Below, one piece after another: positions 7,690-12,006 of a DNA stretch of 12,006 nucleotides. The notes beneath the pieces were generated by a model. That model saw only the letters and a list, made by a program, of their open reading frames with translations, was not told the origin of the DNA and did not search any database. The stretch is from the NCBI GenBank assembly GCA_946482545.1, contig CAMLRX010000148.1, positions 1-12,006 of the forward strand, in the 5' to 3' direction. Within the stretch, counting starts at the first letter, position 1. Each line of letters starts with the position of its first letter. This stretch comes from an uncultured Flavihumibacter sp. (GTDB lineage: Bacteria; Bacteroidota; Bacteroidia; Chitinophagales; Chitinophagaceae). Position numbers and translations under genes: made by a program.

Positions 7690-10600
7690 ATGAAATTGCA
7701 CAAAGTTTTTTTACCGGCCATTTTCTTTTGCACATTGCTTTTTTCCTTTGCTGAAGTTGCCTGTGCGCAAAACGGAGACCAGATCCTGGATGGCATTGGT
7801 GAAACGGGCATGGTGGCACGTTATGTATTTAACGGTGATGTAAAAGACTGGTCGCGGAACAACCTGCACGGAAAAACTTCGGGCAGCCAGGTGAAATTTG
7901 TGAACGATGCCAGGTTTGGCAAAGTGCTGTCGCTCGAAGGAGAAAACAGTTTCATTACGCTACCCGGGGAAGCATTAACCGATCTTGAATCCCTGAGTAT
8001 TTCAGGATGGATTAACCTTCGTTCCAAACAACCAGGACAGCGCTTCTTCGATTTTGGGAAAAATGCCTCCGGAAGATTTTTTACGGCGCCCGCCGGAATC
8101 GGCACACAAGAAGGCGTTCAGTCGCTGATTACTTCGGGAAAAGAAGCAAATAACCCCCTTGTTTCCCCCGCAATAGAATTAAACAAATGGGTACACCTGG
8201 CCATTGTGATTGATGTACCTTCCCGCTCCATGATCACCTATGTGAACAGTAAGCAGGTAGGGGAGCTGAAAAATATTCCGGCTGAACTCACCGCCGTATT
8301 CGGACAACAACCCGGAGAAAAAGAACTGTACATCGGCAAATCACTTTCACCCGGCGATCCCAACCTGAACGCCCTGATCCATGATTTCAGAATCTACCGG
8401 GTTCCCCTAAGTGGAAGGCAGGTGGCGGGCATCTACGCCAACGCAAGGCGCGGTATCAATGAAGGTTCCGTAAACACGACCGGGAAACGTGAAGATGACC
8501 TGCAGAAATTTTCATCCACAGATGCACAGTTGTACACCGCCTACCTTACCGGCGTGGAAACCCTGCAAGTGGAAACCGAAGTGGGCAGCCTTCCCAAATT
8601 GCCAGGTTATGTTAAAGGGACCTACAAAAATGGACTGAAAGGCCCGGCTGTGCGCGTGGTTTGGCCTTCGCCAACCGATAACAGCACGGTGCTGGCCCCC
8701 GGAACTTATACGGTTACCGGGCGTATTGCAGGAAGTTCACTTCAGCCGAAGGCGGTTGTTACCGTGAAAAAAACTTCCCGCCCAACAGCGCCTGCGCCCA
8801 AACTGGAAGCTTTTGAACTGAACCGCGTCACCTTACAGGCAGATGCGCATGGACACCATACGAAGTTCATCGAAAACCGGGATAAATTCATCCGCACGCT
8901 GGCACAAACAGACCCCAATTCTTTCCTGTACATGTTCCGGCATGCTTTCGGCCAGCAACAACCTGAAGGCGCAAAACCACTGGGCGTGTGGGACAGTAAG
9001 GATACCAAATTGCGCGGGCACGCCACCGGCCACTACCTTACCGCTATCGCGCAAGCCTACGCAGGTACGGGATACGATAAAACATTGCAGGCGAATTTCT
9101 CCGGGAAAATGGAGTACATGGTGAATACATTGTACTCCCTGTCAAAATTATCGGGCACACCGAAAGATGCCAATGGTGCTTACATTGCAGATCCTACCAA
9201 AGTTCCGGTTGGTCCTGGAAAATCATCCTACGATTCGGACCTCAGCGATGAGGGTATCCGCAACGATTACTGGAACTGGGGCAAAGGGTTCATCAGCGCT
9301 TATCCGCCCGATCAGTTTATTATGCTGGAGCAGGGCGCCAAATACGGCGGACAGAAAACACAGATCTGGGCTCCTTATTATACCTTACACAAAATACTGG
9401 CCGGCCTGATGGATGTTTACGCGGTAAGCGGCAATAAAAAAGCCCTGGAAATAGCTACAGGCATGGGCGATTGGGTGTACACACGCCTGAGTAAACTGCC
9501 TACCGATACGCTGATCAAAATGTGGAACACTTATATCGCGGGGGAGTTCGGGGGAATGAACGAGTCTATGGCCCGCCTGTACCAACTTACAGGGAAAGCC
9601 GAGTACCTGAAAACCGCGCAGTTGTTCGATAACATCAGGGTGTTTTTCGGAGACGCAGCCCATGTGCACGGGCTGGCGAAGAATGTTGATATTTTCCGCG
9701 GACTCCACGCCAACCAGCATATACCACAGATTGTGGGCAGTATCGAGACTTACCGGGCTTCGAAAAATCCGGACTATTATAAAATAGCGGACAACTTCTG
9801 GCACAAAGCCGTGAACGAATACATGTACAGCATTGGTGGCGTTGCCGGGGCAAGAAATCCGGCCAATGCAGAATGTTTTATCGCCCAACCGGGAACGTTG
9901 TATGAAAACGGGTTCTCTTCCGGTGGTCAGAACGAAACCTGTGCCACCTACAATATGCTGAAACTTACAGGCGACCTTTTCCAGTTCGACCAGCGGGGCG
10001 AACTGATGGATTACTATGAACGCGCATTGTATAACCATATTCTGGCTTCGGTGGCTGAACATACGCCCGCCAATACGTACCACGTACCATTGCGCCCGGG
10101 TTCCATGAAACAATTCGGCAACCCCGACATGAAAGGTTTTACCTGCTGCAACGGTACCGCCATTGAAAGCAGTACTAAATTGCAGAACACAATTTACTAC
10201 CAGAGTGTGGACCACAAAGCTTTGTACGTAAACCTGTTTGTACCTTCCACACTGGATTGGAAAGAAAGAAATGTGCGTGTGGAACAAACCACCAGTTTCC
10301 CGAAAGAGGACCAGACACGACTCACCATTAAGGGCAGCGGAAAATTCGATGTGCACGTACGTGTGCCGGGATGGGCCACCAAAGGCTTCCTGGTAAAAAT
10401 CAACGGTAAGGAACAATCGTTGGCTGCAAAACCGGGCAGCTACCTGAAACTCAGTCGCAACTGGAAAGATGGTGATGTGATAGAACTGAAGATGCCGTTC
10501 CAGTTCCACCTCGATCCCGTAATGGACCAGCAGAATATTGCCAGTCTTTTCTATGGACCCGTATTGCTCGCAGCACAGGAGCCTGAAGCCAGAAAAGAAT

Positions 10601-10752
10601 GGCGCAAGGTAACACTGGATGCAGAAGACATCAGCAGGTCCATCAAAGGTGATCCTGCAAAGCTGGAGTTCACCATCGACGGCGTGGTGTTCAAACCATT
10701 TTATGAAACCTATGGCCGCCATTCGGTGTACCTGGATGTGAAATTGAAATAA
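7690..10752 (+). CDS. Exported LamG - bacterial Ig - GH127/GH146-type beta-L-arabinofuranosidase
   Basis: Predicted to remove beta-linked L-arabinofuranose from plant glycans or glycoproteins outside the cytoplasm. A signal peptide covers about residues 1-26 (hydrophobic core, then VACAQ). Domains follow in order: a LamG/concanavalin-like domain (about 41-255), a bacterial Ig-like domain of Big_4 type (about 281-361, with PGTYTVTG), and a GH127 (DUF1680) (alpha/alpha)6 barrel with beta domains (about 372-1015). The barrel carries NETCATYNMLKLTG and TCCNGT. E749, C751, C819 and C820 line up with the zinc ligands E338, C340, C417 and C418 of Bifidobacterium HypBA1; C819 would be the catalytic cysteine nucleophile. 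The acid/base is less certain: E728 in NAECF is my best alignment to the usual EHF motif. The extra N-terminal domains explain the 1020 residues compared with about 600-650 for the bare family. GH146 shares this fold and cannot be separated by eye. The GH31 gene follows 174 bp downstream on the same strand. Confidence 0.93.
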   Translation: MKLHKVFLPAIFFCTLLFSFAEVACAQNGDQILDGIGETGMVARYVFNGDVKDWSRNNLHGKTSGSQVKFVNDARFGKVLSLEGENSFITLPGEALTDLESLSISGWINLRSKQPGQRFFDFGKNASGRFFTAPAGIGTQEGVQSLITSGKEANNPLVSPAIELNKWVHLAIVIDVPSRSMITYVNSKQVGELKNIPAELTAVFGQQPGEKELYIGKSLSPGDPNLNALIHDFRIYRVPLSGRQVAGIYANARRGINEGSVNTTGKREDDLQKFSSTDAQLYTAYLTGVETLQVETEVGSLPKLPGYVKGTYKNGLKGPAVRVVWPSPTDNSTVLAPGTYTVTGRIAGSSLQPKAVVTVKKTSRPTAPAPKLEAFELNRVTLQADAHGHHTKFIENRDKFIRTLAQTDPNSFLYMFRHAFGQQQPEGAKPLGVWDSKDTKLRGHATGHYLTAIAQAYAGTGYDKTLQANFSGKMEYMVNTLYSLSKLSGTPKDANGAYIADPTKVPVGPGKSSYDSDLSDEGIRNDYWNWGKGFISAYPPDQFIMLEQGAKYGGQKTQIWAPYYTLHKILAGLMDVYAVSGNKKALEIATGMGDWVYTRLSKLPTDTLIKMWNTYIAGEFGGMNESMARLYQLTGKAEYLKTAQLFDNIRVFFGDAAHVHGLAKNVDIFRGLHANQHIPQIVGSIETYRASKNPDYYKIADNFWHKAVNEYMYSIGGVAGARNPANAECFIAQPGTLYENGFSSGGQNETCATYNMLKLTGDLFQFDQRGELMDYYERALYNHILASVAEHTPANTYHVPLRPGSMKQFGNPDMKGFTCCNGTAIESSTKLQNTIYYQSVDHKALYVNLFVPSTLDWKERNVRVEQTTSFPKEDQTRLTIKGSGKFDVHVRVPGWATKGFLVKINGKEQSLAAKPGSYLKLSRNWKDGDVIELKMPFQFHLDPVMDQQNIASLFYGPVLLAAQEPEARKEWRKVTLDAEDISRSIKGDPAKLEFTIDGVVFKPFYETYGRHSVYLDVKLK

Positions 10753-10774
10753 AAGAAATCAACATAAAAAACAG

Positions 10775-10807
10775 GCAAACGTTTGTTTCTTCATTACAAA
10801 CGTTTGC
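10775..10807. promoter_or_regulatory. Tandem LacI/PurR-like palindromes, or terminator stem
   Basis: Two copies of the palindrome CAAACGTTTG lie here: GCAAACGTTTGT at 10775-10786 and ACAAACGTTTGC at 10796-10807. Their centres are 21 bp apart, about two helical turns, so both face the same side of the DNA. Each core matches the LacI-family operator type, with a central CG and symmetric AAAC/GTTT; it closely resembles the E. coli PurR consensus core GCAAACGTTTGC. The two copies are also exact reverse complements, so the RNA could form a perfect 12-bp stem with a 9-nt loop. The stem is preceded by A6 (10766-10771 region) and followed by GTTGTTTTTA, which fits a terminator for the GH127 gene ending 22 bp upstream. 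The two readings are not exclusive. The sequence alone does not decide between them. Confidence 0.55.
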
Positions 10808-10926
10808 GTTGTTTTTATAGGTACCTGACTTGCCTGCATCCCGCTCCCGGCCTGCTTTATTTGCTTAACTTGTCTGCTTAAATCAAGCCGGATTCATTCC
10901 GGAGCCAAAGCAAATTATTCAGCAGT
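10808..10926 (+). promoter_or_regulatory. Leader and probable promoter region of the GH31 gene
   Basis: This is the remaining non-coding stretch before the GH31 start. TTTATTTG at 10856-10863 differs from the Bacteroidota -7 consensus TAnnTTTG at one position, and a partial -33 (TTG in CTTGCC) lies near 10830, giving a weak promoter candidate. A direct repeat TGCTTAA occurs at 10862-10868 and 10875-10881. A small 5-bp hairpin, CCGGA / TCCGG, sits in the CCGGATTCATTCCGG stretch around 10888-10902. No strong ribosome binding site precedes the ATG. Confidence 0.3.
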
Positions 10927-12006
10927 ATGAAAAGAACGGGCAGTTATCCGGCAACCGGCATTATCACCACTTTGTTCCTGTTGGTGTTCCAGCTTTTTTA
11001 CACACAAGTGGTTGCGCAAAAAAATATTGCGCCAACACAACAGGTGCTTTCAGCGAAAAAGATCAATCCAACCACTGTTGAATTAACGCTCTCCGGCAAC
11101 TTGCGCATGACGCTTGATTTTTATGGCGGAAACATTTTCCGGCTGTTCCTGGATAGTTCAGATGGCTATGTCCGCAACCCTGAAGCGAAGCCACCCGCAC
11201 AAATTCTTGTGGACAATCCGCGCAAAGAAGTGAAGGGATTGAATTTGTCTGATGGTGCCGGCAAAATAAGCATCTCCACGAATCTGATCAATATAGAGAT
11301 CGATAAGCAAACATCGGCCCTGAAACTGATCAACGGGCAGACGAAAAAAGTAGTGCTGGAAACCGCTGCTCCGGTTTTTTTCGATAAAGAAAGCGTTACC
11401 CTTTCCCTGAAAGAAGGCCCCGAAGAATATTTCTATGGTGGCGGTGTGCAGAACGGACGTTTTTCACACAAAGGAAAAGTGATCGCCATCGAGAACCAGA
11501 ACAGTTGGACCGATGGTGGCGTGGCTTCTCCAACTCCTTTCTACTGGTCTACGAACGGCTATGGTATACTGTGGCATACGTTTAAAAAAGGGCGCTACGA
11601 TTTTGGCGCAAAGGAGAAAGGTGTGGTCAAATTATCGCATGAATCAGATTACGTGGACCTGTTCATTATGGTCAGTGACGGCGCGGTTCCCTTATTGAAC
11701 GATTTCTACCAACTTACCGGAAGCCCGGTACTCTTGCCAAAATTCGCTTTTTACCAGGGGCATCTTAACGCCTACAACAGAGATTACTGGAAAGAAGATT
11801 CTACCGGGATACTGTTTGAAGATGGAAAGCGGTACCGCGAAAGCCAGAAAGACAACGGTGGCATCAAAGAATCGCTCAACGGGGAAAAGAACAATTATCC
11901 CTTCTCCGCCCGTGCCGTGATCGACCGCTACAAAAAACACGATATGCCCCTGGGCTGGATCCTGCCGAACGATGGTTATGGCGCGGGTTACGGTCAAACG
12001 GGTACG
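10927..12006 (+). CDS. Exported GH31 family glycosidase-like protein (3' partial)
   Basis: N-terminal 360 residues of a GH31 family protein, running off the window without a stop. A signal peptide covers about residues 1-31 (MKRTG, hydrophobic LFLLVFQLF, VVAQ). An N-terminal galactose-mutarotase-like beta-sandwich spans about 35-260 and contains EEYFYGGG (about 166-173) and FYWSTNGYGILWH (about 205-217), both typical of GH31. The linker TGSPVLLPKFAFYQGH (about 264-279) corresponds to the usual TGxPxLPPxWA that opens the barrel. The strand that usually reads like DVIWLDIDYM here reads MPLGWILPNDGYGAGYG, so the -1 subsite probably differs from classical alpha-glucosidases and alpha-xylosidases. 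The nucleophile and acid/base Asp lie beyond the window, so activity cannot be judged. The ATG is chosen because it begins a clear signal peptide. Relatives act on alpha-glucosides, alpha-xylosides or alpha-galactosides or are transglycosylases; I do not assign a substrate. Confidence 0.9.
   Translation, partial: MKRTGSYPATGIITTLFLLVFQLFYTQVVAQKNIAPTQQVLSAKKINPTTVELTLSGNLRMTLDFYGGNIFRLFLDSSDGYVRNPEAKPPAQILVDNPRKEVKGLNLSDGAGKISISTNLINIEIDKQTSALKLINGQTKKVVLETAAPVFFDKESVTLSLKEGPEEYFYGGGVQNGRFSHKGKVIAIENQNSWTDGGVASPTPFYWSTNGYGILWHTFKKGRYDFGAKEKGVVKLSHESDYVDLFIMVSDGAVPLLNDFYQLTGSPVLLPKFAFYQGHLNAYNRDYWKEDSTGILFEDGKRYRESQKDNGGIKESLNGEKNNYPFSARAVIDRYKKHDMPLGWILPNDGYGAGYGQTGT

Noticed and set aside
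9385..10722. Open frame of 445 codons on the minus strand inside the GH127 gene
   Set aside because: It lies fully antisense to a well-supported GH127 coding region, its translation shows no recognisable domain, and long antisense frames are common opposite well-biased genes.

Overview
The window looks like part of a carbohydrate-degradation cluster from a Bacteroidota bacterium. My guess is a Chitinophaga-like soil or plant-associated lineage, but that assignment is inference. The reasons are: every gene with a visible start encodes an exported protein, start codons follow A-rich leaders rather than strong Shine-Dalgarno sites, base composition is close to balanced, and the glycoside hydrolases have Bacteroidota-type architectures. 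No RNA gene, CRISPR array, transposase or integrase was seen.

Layout. (1) 3-1916 (+): a GH2 glycosidase of beta-galactosidase type whose N-terminus lies before the window. (2) 1953-5513 (+): a large exported GH78 alpha-L-rhamnosidase, 36 bp downstream and probably co-transcribed. (3) 5539-7410 (-): an exported GH2 enzyme, convergent with the rhamnosidase, carrying an Asn-x-Lys motif that points to beta-glucuronidase activity. A small hairpin separates (2) and (3). (4) 7411-7689: a divergent intergenic region that should hold both promoters. (5) 7690-10752 (+): an exported three-part protein with a LamG domain, a bacterial Ig-like domain and a GH127/GH146-type beta-L-arabinofuranosidase domain with a thiolate zinc site. 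(6) 10753-10926: an intergenic region with two near-identical palindromes centred 21 bp apart, readable as a paired LacI-family operator or as a terminator stem. (7) 10927 to the end (+): an exported GH31 family protein, cut by the window edge before its catalytic residues.

How the genes may work together. Four of the five gene products predict release of galactose-type residues, L-rhamnose, D-glucuronate and L-arabinofuranose. All of these occur together in arabinogalactan-protein or gum-arabic side chains and in rhamnogalacturonans; the Rha-GlcA-Gal order is typical of arabinogalactan side chains. The role of the GH31 is open. No SusC/SusD pair, sensor or transporter lies in the window, so this is either an interior part of a polysaccharide utilization locus or a loose cluster of exo-acting enzymes. 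Substrate assignments are inferences from family membership and visible motifs.
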